In this document: one piece after another, positions 5,422 through 5,551 of the stretch | Position numbering within the stretch: the first letter of the stretch is position 1 | Layout: the number at the start of each line of letters is the position of its first letter | Assembly (NCBI GenBank): GCA_934095805.1 | Contig: CAKOKV010000072.1 | Span: forward strand, 1 to 5,551 | DNA length: 5,551 nucleotides | Direction: 5' to 3' | DNA from: an uncultured Bacilli bacterium | GTDB lineage: Bacteria; Bacillota_I; Bacilli_A; RF39; UBA660 | Position numbers and translations under genes: made by a program | Notes under the pieces: model-generated | The model's database searches: none | What the model was told of the DNA's origin: nothing | What the model saw: only the letters and a program-made list of their open reading frames with translations

Positions 5422-5529
5422 TAAACGACTGGCAATGATGTGCAAGGTTGCTGATACACCAGGTTAAGTTGAATTAACTTAATTAAATATCAGGTAATTT
5501 GCATCTAGCAAGTCTATAAAAAATTATAG
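5422..5529 (+). ncRNA. Structured 5' leader RNA, candidate ribosomal-protein operon leader (possibly rpsJ/S10 type)
   Basis: Nested pairings are visible. GACTGGC (5427-5433) pairs with GCAAGTC (5508-5514), with one mismatch. GAT..GCAAG (5437-5446) pairs with TTTGCATC (5498-5505) around a 2-base bulge. CTGATA (5451-5456) pairs with TATCAG (5488-5493). TTAAGTT (5464-5470) pairs with AACTTAA (5476-5482). A further hairpin, CTATAA-AAAA-TTATAG (5514-5529), stands just before the ribosome binding site. The GC-richer core GGTTGCTGATACACC resembles, from memory, the conserved segment upstream of rpsJ in Bacilli. No poly-U follows the stems, so control would be at translation or RNA stability rather than termination. 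The structure is well supported by the pairings. The identity of the ligand protein is inference, since the downstream gene is not in view. Confidence 0.55.
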
Positions 5530-5532
5530 GCG

Positions 5533-5539
5533 AAGGAGG
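5533..5539 (+). promoter_or_regulatory. Perfect Shine-Dalgarno site
   Basis: AAGGAGG lies 8 bases before ATG 5548. It is the only full-length anti-16S match in the window, which points to a highly expressed gene downstream. Confidence 0.8.
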
Positions 5540-5547
5540 AAATTAAT

Positions 5548-5551
5548 ATGT
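5548..5551 (+). CDS. Start of next gene (only first codon visible)
   Basis: ATG at 5548-5550 follows a strong promoter, a structured leader and a perfect ribosome binding site; one further base (T) is visible. The product cannot be read. The leader type suggests a ribosomal protein, with S10 as my first guess, but nothing in the coding part can confirm this. Confidence 0.6.

Noticed and set aside
5427..5514. tRNA, T-box or known metabolite riboswitch in the leader
   Set aside because: No T-arm GGTTCGAATCC, no T-box TGGNACCGCG, and no terminator after the stems; the nested long helix fits an r-protein leader better.
1..5551. Mycoplasma-type code (TGA as Trp)
   Set aside because: All Trp codons in the five genes are TGG and no in-frame TGA occurs; Spo0A also argues against Mollicutes.
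1..5551. CRISPR arrays, insertion sequences, phage or defence genes
   Set aside because: No regularly spaced direct repeats, transposase or integrase motifs, or nuclease genes are visible on either strand.

Overview
The window is very AT-rich (clearly below about 30 % GC by eye), with AGA as the usual Arg codon and A/T almost always at third positions. It uses the standard bacterial code: every Trp is TGG, and all five visible stops are TAA or TAG. An authentic Spo0A gene excludes true wall-less Mollicutes. Together with Gram-positive Shine-Dalgarno sites and short AU-rich terminators, it points to a low-GC Firmicute. My inference is a gut Bacilli lineage of the RF39 or Erysipelotrichia kind, or a similar clostridial one.

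All genes read on the + strand. (1) 1-416 is the C-terminal part of a triosephosphate isomerase, cut by the window edge. (2) It overlaps by one base with a GTG-started 191-residue protein of about seven membrane helices (416-991), which ends in an intrinsic terminator. (3) A gap of 301 bases (992-1292) holds a possible tiny transcription unit (9-codon ORF plus a clear terminator at 1150-1172) and the spo0A promoter. (4) spo0A (1293-2054) encodes the sporulation master regulator and ends in its own terminator. (5) gpmI (2123-3628) encodes a cofactor-independent phosphoglycerate mutase family protein. (6) 3681-5327 encodes a one-pass membrane protein with a disordered acidic N-terminus and a large outside domain, and ends in a GAAA-loop terminator. 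(7) From 5387 to the end there is a strong promoter, a structured leader of roughly 125 nt, a perfect AAGGAGG site and the first codon of another gene. This resembles an autoregulatory leader of a ribosomal-protein operon, perhaps rpsJ/S10.

A glycolytic pair (tpiA, gpmI), which many Firmicutes carry side by side, is therefore separated here by a membrane protein and spo0A. Terminators and promoters suggest mostly single-gene units after the tpiA/membrane-protein pair.

The observation most worth a second look is in GpmI. It keeps the nucleophilic Ser and all metal ligands, but has lost four residues that normally hold the phosphoglycerate substrate. The neighbouring TPI has a Lys in its otherwise nearly invariant phosphate-binding Gly-Gly pair. 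This may mean a diverged or repurposed glycolytic pair.
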